A stretch of DNA of 64,000 nt from Solobacterium sp. UBA1761 (GTDB lineage: Bacteria > Bacillota_I > Bacilli_A > Erysipelotrichales > Erysipelotrichaceae), in the NCBI GenBank assembly GCA_002315565.1, contig DCHD01000002.1:1-64000 (forward strand). The letters are read 5' to 3'. Positions 51,550 to 60,389 of this stretch are shown one piece after another. A model generated the notes under the pieces. That model had not been told where the DNA came from. It did not search any database and worked only from the letters and a program-made list of their open reading frames with translations. Position numbers and translations under genes: made by a program. Positions within the stretch are counted from its first letter, which is position 1. The number at the start of each line of letters is the position of its first letter.

Positions 51550-53979
51550 ATGAAAGAAAAGTTTAAAGGATTTAAAACCGGAAATCTTGCGATAACTTTT
51601 CTTTTTATTTTATTCTTTGCTTTTTTACAGATAGGTTATGCGAAAGTTGATTCAGTAAATCTGAATGTTGAAGGAACTACAGAGGCAATTGTTCCTGATT
51701 CAGTATTTATTTCAGATATTGTTCCTTCAGATAATTCGTTTGCTATTATAGAAAATTATGACAAGACTGTATTTTCTGGATCAGTTATTCTTTCAGATTC
51801 TGATTTAAATTCTTCGCAGTCATTTGATATTACAATTACCAATAATTCTATCAGTTCTCAGTTCTTTAAAGAAATCAAATATCAAAGTGGTGCAGATACC
51901 TACAGCAATGAAGACATCGTATTCAGTCTTGATTCAAGGATGTATGACGGCTATGAATTGGCATCTGGTTCTAGCGTAACATTTAATTTGTCATTTAATT
52001 ATTCTGATTCATTTAAAAGTGAACATCAGATAAATCCGATTACAGAAAGTGATATCAGACTTAAATTTGTTCTGAACTTTTACTTCAGCAGAATAATTTC
52101 ATTTAATCTCAATAATGGTGAAGGAACTGCACCTGCATCATATGAAATATCCTGTGATGCAGATCTCAATGAAATAACAGGTACTGCTCCAACAAGAACA
52201 GGATATACTTTCCAGGGATTCTATGACAGCAGTGATTATACCTCAGGACAAAAGTTCTACGATAGCCAGCTTAATGCCTCGGATATTTCAAATCTTACAA
52301 TCAATCAACATGAAACTGTTCTGTATGCTGGATGGAAACCAATTGAATATACAATTACTTATCACAGTGGTATTCTTCCTGAAGGTTATACACAGGTTAC
52401 ATATATTTCCAGTGGATCAAGTCAGTATATAGATACTGGAATTAAAGGAAACAACAGTAATCTAAGTTTTGAAATCGAGTACGAATGGAACAGTTTCCCA
52501 AACGGATACAGTACTGTTTTTGGCGCATATCAAAGCGAAAATCACGTGTGCACCAGATTCTGCCAGTATCAGAATTCTATTACCTATTTCAATATAAACA
52601 GTATGGCAGGAGGTTCAACTCCATTAAATAAAACAAGGGCAATAAATACCAGATATACTGAAACATTAAAACCTAAAGGTACAAATCAGTTTACTATGAC
52701 ATCTGGTGGACAGAGTTCAACCGGTACAAGAACAACCGCAACCGATATAAACAATAATATATTCCTTTTCAGTTGCAGTTCCAGTGGTACTTTTTCAAAT
52801 ATTAAAGTATATTATTTTGTTATATACGATAATGGCACTCCTGTAAGAAACTTCATTCCTTGTAAAAATGCAAGTGGTGTACCTGGAATGTATGATACAG
52901 TTGAAGGTAAATTCTATGCCAGTGGTAATGGTACTTTTAATGCCGGAGCTGATGTATCAGATACTTCGATTCAGACACTTATTTATGACGTTAAAGATGA
53001 AGTATATGAAAACAGTTTTACACTTACTGGATTCAGTTTTGTAGATTGGACTTATGACAATGGAATATCAGTAACGGATTATGATGAGAAAGAAGAAGTG
53101 ATCAATCTTTCATCGGTTTCTGATTCTAATTTGGATTTCTACGCAAAATGGAACAGGCAGGTAAGAATATATTTCTCAGACCTAAAGCGAACGGTTGATA
53201 CTACTGAAGCAGATATTTCAGAAATTACAGATATTATTCCTTCTAATGATTATCTGACTTTCGGTGGCTGGTATGACAGTAAGAGCGTTAAATATTTTGA
53301 TGAGAATGGCGTTTATACAAATGAGTCTATCAAAACACATTATCTGAATCTTGTAGGAAAATTCTATTTCAATGATGATGCATTTGAAAATGACTACTAT
53401 TCACTTGCCTATATTCAGACAAACGGATCACAGTATGTAAATACAGGTGTCCCTGGAAACAATAACAATCTAGGATTTGAAATCGAATATGAATGGGTTT
53501 CCTTCCCAAGTGCTTATGGTGCGCTTTTCGGATCGTATGTTGATGAAAATACAGTTTCAACCAGAATAATAATGTATAGAAACGAAAGAACATTCTTCAA
53601 CATCAACTCAAAAGCAGGTGGTTCAAGTAAATATGAGGCTGCTACAAGACAATTAAATACGGTTTATGTTGATACACTTTTGCCAAGCGGCAACGATTTT
53701 GCTTATACTACAAACTCTGTTACAACAAATGGAACAAGAACAACTGCAAACAATTCAAGTGTTCCAATTTACATTTTTGCCAACGGCAATGGAACAGGGG
53801 CAACCGTTTCTATAAAACTCTATTATTTACGTATTTATGATGGTGATAATCTGATCAGATTCTATATTCCATGTAAACGTAAATCAGATAATAAAATCGG
53901 ACTATTCGACGCGGTTAATGGAACATTCAATGTATCGGTGACAAATTCTAACTTTACTGCAGGACCTCAGACTAATTAG
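51550..53979 (+). CDS. Large secreted surface protein with InlB-type and LamG-like repeats
   Basis: A 809-aa exported protein. The signal segment (LAITFLFILFFAFLQIGYAK) leads into a SipW-substrate-like N-terminal domain (about 25-180). An InlB B-repeat-like unit follows (about 185-272, ending VLYAGW). Two homologous LamG-like modules (about 285-475 and 625-809) flank a second B-repeat-like region. Both modules contain (S/Q)QY(I/V)(D/N)TG and FEIEYEW. No LPxTG anchor is seen. The ATG at 51550 is chosen over a TTG at 51535 that overlaps the previous gene. Likely an adhesin. Confidence 0.78.
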   Translation: MKEKFKGFKTGNLAITFLFILFFAFLQIGYAKVDSVNLNVEGTTEAIVPDSVFISDIVPSDNSFAIIENYDKTVFSGSVILSDSDLNSSQSFDITITNNSISSQFFKEIKYQSGADTYSNEDIVFSLDSRMYDGYELASGSSVTFNLSFNYSDSFKSEHQINPITESDIRLKFVLNFYFSRIISFNLNNGEGTAPASYEISCDADLNEITGTAPTRTGYTFQGFYDSSDYTSGQKFYDSQLNASDISNLTINQHETVLYAGWKPIEYTITYHSGILPEGYTQVTYISSGSSQYIDTGIKGNNSNLSFEIEYEWNSFPNGYSTVFGAYQSENHVCTRFCQYQNSITYFNINSMAGGSTPLNKTRAINTRYTETLKPKGTNQFTMTSGGQSSTGTRTTATDINNNIFLFSCSSSGTFSNIKVYYFVIYDNGTPVRNFIPCKNASGVPGMYDTVEGKFYASGNGTFNAGADVSDTSIQTLIYDVKDEVYENSFTLTGFSFVDWTYDNGISVTDYDEKEEVINLSSVSDSNLDFYAKWNRQVRIYFSDLKRTVDTTEADISEITDIIPSNDYLTFGGWYDSKSVKYFDENGVYTNESIKTHYLNLVGKFYFNDDAFENDYYSLAYIQTNGSQYVNTGVPGNNNNLGFEIEYEWVSFPSAYGALFGSYVDENTVSTRIIMYRNERTFFNINSKAGGSSKYEAATRQLNTVYVDTLLPSGNDFAYTTNSVTTNGTRTTANNSSVPIYIFANGNGTGATVSIKLYYLRIYDGDNLIRFYIPCKRKSDNKIGLFDAVNGTFNVSVTNSNFTAGPQTN

Positions 53980-54017
53980 GCTTACTCATTAGAAGTAAAA
54001 TTCTGTCGTTTTGTTTG

Positions 54018-54032
54018 TATAATATATACATG
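54018..54032 (+). promoter_or_regulatory. lspA -10 box predicting a leaderless transcript
   Basis: TATAAT (54018-54023) ends six bases before the ATG at 54030; there is no Shine-Dalgarno and no clear -35. No terminator is seen between the previous gene and this box. Confidence 0.55.
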
Positions 54033-54500
54033 CGTAAACTTTTATATTTTGCAGTTGTACTGTTTATTACTGCTTTGGATCAGATTTCAAAATACCTTGC
54101 ACAGGCACGTCTTGTGCTGAACTCAAAAGTATGGATTATTGATAACTTTTTTGCACTGTTTCTTACACATAATGATGGAGTTGCTTTTTCAATGCTGGAA
54201 GGTAAACAGCTTCTTTTAAAGTTTATTACTGTTGTTGCAATAGGAATATTCGTTTACCTGATTGTTGATGCCGATAAAAAGAAAAACTGGTTTGAAGTAG
54301 GCTGTATATTGATGATGTTTGGCGGCTGTATCGGAAACTTTATTGACCGTATCCAGTATTCATATGTTATTGATTATTTTTCATTCAGATTCTTCGGCTG
54401 GGATTTTGCCGTATTCAATGTAGCAGATTGTTTCATTACAGTAGGAGCTATTCTCTACATAATTGTTTTATTTAAGGAAATGAAAAATGCCAAAGATTAA
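54030..54500 (+). CDS. lspA: Lipoprotein signal peptidase
   Basis: Aspartic membrane peptidase II that cleaves prolipoproteins at the lipidated Cys. The 156-aa protein has four membrane helices, an early DQISKYL motif, THNDGVAFS, and the catalytic pair GNFIDR and FNVADCFI. The ATG at 54030 gives the standard N-terminus; an in-frame TTG at 54015 would overlap the promoter. It likely processes the lipoprotein at 16.1-17.0 kb. The 3' end overlaps the next gene by 14 bases. Confidence 0.96.
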   Translation: MRKLLYFAVVLFITALDQISKYLAQARLVLNSKVWIIDNFFALFLTHNDGVAFSMLEGKQLLLKFITVVAIGIFVYLIVDADKKKNWFEVGCILMMFGGCIGNFIDRIQYSYVIDYFSFRFFGWDFAVFNVADCFITVGAILYIIVLFKEMKNAKD

Positions 54501-55401
54501 AGTAATTGTTGATGAAGATATCTTTGATGAAAGACTTGATGTATATCTGAAAGATAATACAGAACTTTCAAGGTCATATATTCAGAAACTGATAGGGGAT
54601 AAAAGAATAACCGTCAATAATGAACCGACGATCAATAAATACAAGGTTCAGATCAATGATGAGATTGATATTGACTATGATGAAATGACCCTTACGGACA
54701 TCAAACCTAAAGAGATACCTTTGGATATTGTCTATGAAGATGAAGATGTAATAGTTATAAATAAACAGAAGGATCTTGTAGTTCATCCTGCACCTGGTAA
54801 TTATGACAATACTCTTGTTAATGGACTGCTTTATTTATGCAAAGATTTATCTGATGTGAATGGTTATTTCAGACCGGGTATTGTTCACAGAATTGATAAG
54901 GATACAAGCGGTCTTTTGGTTGTTGCCAAGAATAATGAAGCACACCGTTTTTTAAGCGAACAGCTTAAAGACAAAACATGTTACAGAAAATATATCGCAA
55001 TAGTAAGTGGCGTTGTCGAAAACAATCAGGGTATCATCAATGCACCTATTGGAAGAAACCCAAAGGACAGACAGAAGATGATGGTTACCGATGTAAATGC
55101 CAAAGAAGCAGTTACAGAATTTGCTGTACTTGAAAGATATGATGATTCTACGCTTGTTGAATGTAATCTTAAAACCGGAAGAACACATCAGATCAGAGTA
55201 CATATGAAGTTTATCAATCATCCTGTTATTAACGACAATAAGTATGGAAGAAAAATCATCGATGAAACAGGTCAGTATCTTCACGCTTATTATCTGAGTT
55301 TTATTCATCCTCGCACAAATCAAAGAGTTGAGTTTAAAACTGATATTCCAGAATATATGAAAAAATACATTTCGGACAAAGGAGGAAAGTATGGCATTTA
55401 A
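54487..55401 (+). CDS. rluD: RluA-family pseudouridine synthase (RluD-like)
   Basis: Makes pseudouridine in 23S rRNA. The 304-aa protein has an N-terminal S4 RNA-binding domain (about 13-75), and a catalytic domain with HRIDKDTSGLLVVAKN carrying the catalytic Asp near residue 138, then LKTGRTHQIRVHM. The lspA-rluD pair is standard in Bacillota. Exact target uridines cannot be told from sequence. Confidence 0.94.
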   Translation: MPKIKVIVDEDIFDERLDVYLKDNTELSRSYIQKLIGDKRITVNNEPTINKYKVQINDEIDIDYDEMTLTDIKPKEIPLDIVYEDEDVIVINKQKDLVVHPAPGNYDNTLVNGLLYLCKDLSDVNGYFRPGIVHRIDKDTSGLLVVAKNNEAHRFLSEQLKDKTCYRKYIAIVSGVVENNQGIINAPIGRNPKDRQKMMVTDVNAKEAVTEFAVLERYDDSTLVECNLKTGRTHQIRVHMKFINHPVINDNKYGRKIIDETGQYLHAYYLSFIHPRTNQRVEFKTDIPEYMKKYISDKGGKYGI

Positions 55402-56614
55402 CTATAAAGTAATGCAGATTGCTGCTTTTTTCCTTGCTGATTACAATTACAGAAGAGTCATGGTAAATGGACTGCTTAAGGAAGATGAATACTATCTTTT
55501 CAATAAAGACAATCCATATTATCAGCTAATTCATATTGTTTCAGAACCACTTGAAACTTATTATCAGGATCAGGAAAAGAATAATGCAATTTGTGAACTT
55601 ATTGGCAAGAATGCAAAAATAAAAGATCTGCAGTTTCTTGAAATACACGTATGTAAAGATGAATGCACAGAAGATATGAATGATCTCTGTATCTGTATTG
55701 ATGAAGACTATTACAGCGGCACTGACTTAAGTAATCTTTATCCTGGCATAAAGAGTCAGGTACATGCTGTTTTAGACGCTCAGAAAGAAAAAACCGCTTT
55801 AGAAAAAAGAATCAACAAGGCTTTCTTCAAAAGAGCCAGAAAATCAATCAAAGTATTTTCTAAAGAGTATATTGTTACATATATTCTGATGGCAATCTGT
55901 GTCATTAATTTTATTGTTCGTTCGATTCTGGTTGCAAAAGGCTACAGTGAATCTGCTGTGCAGGTTTTCGTTGGTGGAGACTATAAGACATTCACCTATG
56001 GTTTAAAACAGTTCTACAGACTTGTTACATATGCTTTTGTACATGGAAGTGTTACCCATCTTATCTGCAATATATATTCACTTTTTATCCTTGGAAGATA
56101 TATTGAGTCAAAATACGGCGCTTTGAAATATCTAATTATTCTTTTAGGTTCTGTATTATCTGGGTCACTTGTCTATGGACTGTTTACGACAAACGGCATT
56201 ATTGTTGGTATGTCTGCTTTCCTTTATGCGCTGATAGTGATGTTTGTACTGGAAGCGGTTATGGAAAGAGGCAATGTCAGCCGTTCACTGGTATATATTC
56301 TCTTTTTGAATATTATGTTGAACTTTCTTCCAGGTGTCGGATGGCAGGCTCATCTTGGCGGTGCAGTATTTGGACTTGTAGCTTACTTTATGTTCAAGGA
56401 TAAAGAAGTCAATAAAAGCTATATAGTGCTTGCAGTAGTAATGCTTCTGGTACTTGGTGTAAAATATTATTCAAATAAGACTATTAATCCAATATATGCA
56501 GGAACTGACTTTGAAGTTTGTGAAATGAATGAAAAACTCATTTCTGAAAAAGCCGGTAATTCTCTGTATATGAAACTGTACAAATTCTATGAAGGAAGGG
56601 GAGACTATGAGTAG
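55391..56614 (+). CDS. Rhomboid family intramembrane serine protease
   Basis: A 407-aa protein. An N-terminal cytoplasmic domain of about 155 residues, typical of the B. subtilis YqgP/GluP type, precedes at least six membrane helices. The catalytic Ser is in GMSAFLYAL (near residue 275) and the His in AHLGGAVFGL; HGSVTHLICNIYSLFILG gives the upstream oxyanion His/Asn region. GluP helps membrane-protein quality control and Mg transporter cleavage. A GGAGGAAAG site precedes the ATG. Confidence 0.92.
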   Translation: MAFNYKVMQIAAFFLADYNYRRVMVNGLLKEDEYYLFNKDNPYYQLIHIVSEPLETYYQDQEKNNAICELIGKNAKIKDLQFLEIHVCKDECTEDMNDLCICIDEDYYSGTDLSNLYPGIKSQVHAVLDAQKEKTALEKRINKAFFKRARKSIKVFSKEYIVTYILMAICVINFIVRSILVAKGYSESAVQVFVGGDYKTFTYGLKQFYRLVTYAFVHGSVTHLICNIYSLFILGRYIESKYGALKYLIILLGSVLSGSLVYGLFTTNGIIVGMSAFLYALIVMFVLEAVMERGNVSRSLVYILFLNIMLNFLPGVGWQAHLGGAVFGLVAYFMFKDKEVNKSYIVLAVVMLLVLGVKYYSNKTINPIYAGTDFEVCEMNEKLISEKAGNSLYMKLYKFYEGRGDYE

Positions 56615-57077
56615 AGTTATTTCTTGGGATGAGTATTTTATGGGACTTGCACACTTAAGTGCAATGCGTTCAAAAGATCCAAACACACAGGTTGGTGCCT
56701 GCATTGTCGATGACCATAACAAGGTTGTATCTATCGGCTATAACGGTTTTCCAAGAGGAATCAAAGATTCTGATCTTCCTTGGAGCAGAGAAGGAAGTTT
56801 CTTAGAGACAAAGTATGCCTATGTTGTACATGCTGAACTTAATGCCATTCTCAATTCTCCTAGACTTGTAGATGGCTGTACACTTTATGTGTCACTTTTC
56901 CCATGTAACGAATGCGCAAAGGCTATCATTCAGTCTGGAATCAAGAAAGTTATCTATGAATCTGACAAATACAATCTTACCGATGGCAATATCGCATCCA
57001 AGAAAATGCTCGATGGTGCTGGTGTAGTATACGAACAGCTGCCATTTGAAGTTGATGTAGAACTGAATAAAAAATAA
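56607..57077 (+). CDS. comEB: dCMP deaminase (ComEB-like)
   Basis: Zinc deaminase that converts dCMP to dUMP, feeding dTTP synthesis. The 156-aa protein shows NTQVGACIVD, NGFPRGI, the zinc and catalytic HAELNAIL motif, and PCNECAKAI. The ATG at 56607 has GGGGAG 5 bases upstream; a start at 56589 would lie before the ribosome-binding site. The name comEB follows the Bacillus homologue; there is no competence gene beside it. Confidence 0.94.
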   Translation: MSRVISWDEYFMGLAHLSAMRSKDPNTQVGACIVDDHNKVVSIGYNGFPRGIKDSDLPWSREGSFLETKYAYVVHAELNAILNSPRLVDGCTLYVSLFPCNECAKAIIQSGIKKVIYESDKYNLTDGNIASKKMLDGAGVVYEQLPFEVDVELNKK

Positions 57078-57078
57078 A

Positions 57079-57098
57079 ACACTTATATTTCAAAGTGT
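57079..57098. terminator. Bidirectional hairpin between convergent genes
   Basis: A 6-bp stem (57079-57084 with 57093-57098) with T-rich flanks on both sides, stronger on the minus strand. The stop codon of the minus-strand gene (57083-57085) lies at the edge of the stem. Confidence 0.65.
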
Positions 57099-57646
57099 CC
57101 ATTCTTTTTAAACTGTCTGTAAAGCTCTGAATAGTATTTCAGGGCTTTTTCTTCACCGTTTTCTTTCAGATAAAGAAGAAGTTTACTGATCTTTTCTTTG
57201 GTATCTGAATTCATGAGCGTTATCTCATGTGATTTCATAAAGAACTCATAAGGATAATTCACGTTATAATCCTGTTTCTTATAGATCTTTGATGCAGCAA
57301 TTCTATCCAGTACTGATTCAATTACATAGTTATCAGGCATCGGAAAAACATGTACTTTATCCTCTTTAAGAACCATATCGCACCAGTATTCCCAATGGTG
57401 CTTATTTCTGCCATGGTGATGCATAAAAGCTTTTGAATAACCGATAGCTTCTTTTTCAGCACTTATCGGAGACCTGTACCCTTGAAAATATTTAACGCCT
57501 GAAAAGAACTCTTCAAAAGAATATTTTGACCAGTCATGCATAAAACCCTGGTAATAGAGTCCGCACTTGAAACAGAGTTTTCCTACCATAAGTTTATGCG
57601 ATGTGATGGTTTTAAGATGTCCAAAGTATCTTTGTGTAAGATTCAT
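57083..57646 (-). CDS. DUF5662 family protein
   Basis: A 187-aa protein of an uncharacterised family with HD-like histidine clusters: HDWSKYSFEEF near the N-terminal third and FMHHHGRNKHHWEYW in the middle, which suggest a metal-dependent hydrolase. The ATG at 57646 is chosen because a TATAAT box ends six bases upstream; a TTG at 57661 would sit upstream of that box. Divergent from nusB. Function unknown. Confidence 0.8.
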   Translation of the reverse strand: MNLTQRYFGHLKTITSHKLMVGKLCFKCGLYYQGFMHDWSKYSFEEFFSGVKYFQGYRSPISAEKEAIGYSKAFMHHHGRNKHHWEYWCDMVLKEDKVHVFPMPDNYVIESVLDRIAASKIYKKQDYNVNYPYEFFMKSHEITLMNSDTKEKISKLLLYLKENGEEKALKYYSELYRQFKKNGHFEI

Positions 57647-57652
57647 AAGAAA

Positions 57653-57658
57653 ATTATA
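57653..57658 (-). promoter_or_regulatory. -10 box of the DUF5662 gene, leaderless type
   Basis: On the minus strand TATAAT (57658-57653) ends six bases before the ATG at 57646. No Shine-Dalgarno. Confidence 0.55.
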
Positions 57659-57677
57659 CAACTTAAGAATAAAAGAG

Positions 57678-57683
57678 TATAAT
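57678..57683 (+). promoter_or_regulatory. nusB -10 box, near-leaderless type
   Basis: TATAAT (57678-57683) ends eight bases before the nusB ATG at 57692, with TATACA (57655-57660) 17 bases upstream as a weak -35. The -35 overlaps the -10 of the divergent gene. Confidence 0.55.
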
Positions 57684-57691
57684 AATCAAGT

Positions 57692-58063
57692 ATGTTAAAC
57701 AGACACCTTACCCGTGAAAGACTGGTATTTGTTCTTTATCAGCACTTATTACTTGAAAAAGATATTGATGAGTGTTTTTTGAATGTGTTTGAAGAAAATA
57801 TTGATGACTTTGCATTAGGAATCAAAGAAGATATAAAGAAGAATGAAGATAATTATATAAACCAGATTTCAAGATACCTTGTTGAATGGTCTTTTGATCG
57901 ACTCAATTATGTTGATCAGGCTATTCTGCTGGTGGCTTTAGCTGAAATAAGACTTAAGCTGAATGATAATGCTGTTGTTATTGATGAAGCAATCAGACTT
58001 TCTAAAGAATATTCTGATGAAACTGCTTACCGTTATATCAATGGTGTTCTGGACAATCTATGA
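57692..58063 (+). CDS. nusB: Transcription antitermination factor NusB
   Basis: All-helical factor that binds boxA with S10 for rRNA antitermination. The 123-aa protein starts LTRERLVFVLYQHLL and ends with the typical AILLVALAEIRLK and SKEYSDETAYRYINGVLDNL segments. Length is slightly short but normal for Bacillota. It begins the nusB-xseA-xseB-ispA-dxs run, with a four-base overlap into xseA. Confidence 0.94.
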   Translation: MLNRHLTRERLVFVLYQHLLLEKDIDECFLNVFEENIDDFALGIKEDIKKNEDNYINQISRYLVEWSFDRLNYVDQAILLVALAEIRLKLNDNAVVIDEAIRLSKEYSDETAYRYINGVLDNL

Positions 58064-59370
58064 GCATTAGTGTTGCACAACTTGTAGGATATTTAAAGAA
58101 TAAACTAGAAAATGACCCTAATCTTCAGGGTCTTTTAGTAACTGGAGAAATAAGCAATTTTCACCGTCAGATGGGCAGTGGACACCTGTATTTTACTTTG
58201 AAGGATGAACGGGCTCAGATAAGTTGTGTCATGTTCAAAGGAAGTGCTCTAAGTCTCAGATTTGAGCCAAAAAACGGCGATAAAGTTGAATTAAACGCAA
58301 GAGCAAGTATTTTTGAAGCCAGTGGTCAGATGCAGCTTTATGTTTCATCTATGAGACTTAGTGGTCTTGGCGATCTTTTCCAGAAGTATGAAGAGCTTAA
58401 AAGGAAACTGAATGCCGAAGGTTATTTCAGTGAACAGCATAAAAAGACATTAAAAAGTAAATATCTAAGCAGAGTTGCCGTACTGGTTGGTGATAACTCG
58501 GCGGCAATGTCGGATATAAAAACATGCTTTAAAAGAAGATGGCCTTTATGTACAGTTGATTATTATACTGTTCTTGTACAAGGTGAAATGGCAAGTGAAG
58601 ATATAATCAGAAAACTCAAGGAAGTTGATGAACTTGATTATGAAGCGATAATATTGGCAAGAGGTGGAGGTTCATTTGAAGATCTTTTCTGTTTCAATGA
58701 TGAAAATCTTGTAAAGACAATCTATTCATTAAAAACTTTCATTGTATCTGGTGTTGGTCATGAGCAGGATTTTACACTTTGTGATTTTGTTGCCGATTTA
58801 AGAGCACCTACACCGACTGCATCAGTAGAACTTATTACAGTGAATATTGCTGATATCAAAAAACAGGTCAATGAACTAACAAATGCAAACTGTTTTATAA
58901 ATCCCCGTTCTATATTTGAAAGAAAACAGATGGTTCTTGATTACTACAGTTCAAGGCTCTTAAACTACAGAACAAGACTCAACGAAATTGCTGCATCTCT
59001 TGAAAGATTCAGAACCAGAATGAGCATGTTGATGAAAGATAGAATTGTAAGCATTCAGCTCGTATTAAAAAACAGTGAACAGAGAATGTATAATTCTTCA
59101 AAAATGCTTATTAAAAGAAATGAAAATATTGTTGAATCTGATACTTTAAGAATTAACCATTCTATGCAAATCAAATATAATGAATATAGAAGTACATTGA
59201 CAAAATATGCGGAACTGTTGAGCGCATATTCAAAGGAAAATGTACTGAAAAGAGGTTATACACTTATCAGACAGAATTGTCATTATGTGAAGAATATGTC
59301 TGAACTTAAAGATAAAGATATTGAAGTTGTATTTGCTGATGGAACAGTAAATGCACAGGTAAAGGAGTAA
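58060..59370 (+). CDS. xseA: Exodeoxyribonuclease VII large subunit
   Basis: Catalytic subunit of the bidirectional single-strand exonuclease VII. The 436-aa protein has an N-terminal OB-fold (GEISNFHRQMGSGHLYFTLKD), the catalytic core with ILARGGGSFEDLFCFND and SGVGHEQDFTLCDFVADLRAPTPT regions, and a long coiled-coil. It is followed after two bases by xseB, its small subunit. Confidence 0.96.
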   Translation: MSISVAQLVGYLKNKLENDPNLQGLLVTGEISNFHRQMGSGHLYFTLKDERAQISCVMFKGSALSLRFEPKNGDKVELNARASIFEASGQMQLYVSSMRLSGLGDLFQKYEELKRKLNAEGYFSEQHKKTLKSKYLSRVAVLVGDNSAAMSDIKTCFKRRWPLCTVDYYTVLVQGEMASEDIIRKLKEVDELDYEAIILARGGGSFEDLFCFNDENLVKTIYSLKTFIVSGVGHEQDFTLCDFVADLRAPTPTASVELITVNIADIKKQVNELTNANCFINPRSIFERKQMVLDYYSSRLLNYRTRLNEIAASLERFRTRMSMLMKDRIVSIQLVLKNSEQRMYNSSKMLIKRNENIVESDTLRINHSMQIKYNEYRSTLTKYAELLSAYSKENVLKRGYTLIRQNCHYVKNMSELKDKDIEVVFADGTVNAQVKE

Positions 59371-59372
59371 TT

Positions 59373-59573
59373 ATGGCAGAAATTAAATTTGAAGATAAAC
59401 TTAAAAGACTGCAGGAAATCGTTTCAACTTTAGAAAACGGAGAAGCTGCTCTTGATAAGAGTATTGAAATCTATGAAGAAGGTTTAAAGCTCTCTAAAGA
59501 ACTTAATGAGATTCTTTCCAAATATGATGAGAAGATTTCAAAGATTAATTCCGGAGCAGACAATGAACAGTAA
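59373..59573 (+). CDS. xseB: Exodeoxyribonuclease VII small subunit
   Basis: Small helical hairpin subunit that binds the XseA coiled coil. The 66-aa protein has FEDKLKRLQEIVSTLENG and the LDKSIEIYEEGLKLSKE signature. AAAGGAG precedes the ATG. Its end overlaps the ispA start by 11 bases. Confidence 0.95.
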   Translation: MAEIKFEDKLKRLQEIVSTLENGEAALDKSIEIYEEGLKLSKELNEILSKYDEKISKINSGADNEQ

Positions 59574-60387
59574 CTTTGAAAAATATATTACTGATTACTT
59601 TAACAGATTCAGTGACAATCAGGTAACTTCAGCAATGAAATATATGATGGATGGCGGTAAAAGAATACGTCCTGAAATCATCTTTTCTGTTGTCAAAGGC
59701 TATGGCATAAATGAAGAAGAAGCCTATCCATGTGCACTGGCTTTAGAAATGATTCAGACATATTCTTTGATTCATGATGATCTTCCAGCCATGGATGATG
59801 ATGATATGCGAAGAGGCAAACCATCATGTCATAAGGCATATCGTGAAGACGTTGCAATTCTGGCAGGTGATGCTTTACTTACACACTCTTTTGGTGTAAT
59901 TGCTGAAAGCAGTTATAAGCCAGAAGTAAAAGCCAGAATGATTGCTGCCATGTCAAAATATGCCGGAATGTCAGGAATGATTTATGGGCAACTGCTTGAC
60001 TGTACAGAAGAAGTTGAAAAGACAAGAAAAGGTCTTGTAGAAATACAGGATAACAAAACAGGTGGACTGTTTAAAATCGCCTGTCTTTTTGCCGGCTATA
60101 TTGCGGGTATAAATGATGAAGAATCGCTTATCAGACTTGGCAGTCTTATCGGAATAATCTTTCAGAATCAGGATGATCTTTTTGACGCAACAAAGACAAG
60201 CCTTGAACAGGGCAAATCATATTCAAAGAAAGATCAGAACAAGTTTACTGCTTTGAGTGTATATTCTGTTGAAGAGCTCAAAGAAGAAATTGAAAAAGAA
60301 TTCAAAGAACTTTACAGTATTGTAAATACACTTAAATTTGATGTTGTATATCTTAATGAAATTCTAGAAAGAATAAAGAAAAGATAG
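59563..60387 (+). CDS. ispA: Farnesyl diphosphate synthase (polyprenyl synthetase)
   Basis: Condenses isopentenyl and dimethylallyl diphosphate into farnesyl diphosphate, the primer for UppS. The 274-aa protein has GGKRIRPEI, the first Asp-rich motif DDLPAMDDDDMRRG near residue 70 and the second DDLFD. The ATG at 59563 has a CCGGAG site 6 bases upstream; a start further left would be within xseB in another frame. Confidence 0.95.
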   Translation: MNSNFEKYITDYFNRFSDNQVTSAMKYMMDGGKRIRPEIIFSVVKGYGINEEEAYPCALALEMIQTYSLIHDDLPAMDDDDMRRGKPSCHKAYREDVAILAGDALLTHSFGVIAESSYKPEVKARMIAAMSKYAGMSGMIYGQLLDCTEEVEKTRKGLVEIQDNKTGGLFKIACLFAGYIAGINDEESLIRLGSLIGIIFQNQDDLFDATKTSLEQGKSYSKKDQNKFTALSVYSVEELKEEIEKEFKELYSIVNTLKFDVVYLNEILERIKKR

Positions 60388-60389
60388 AA

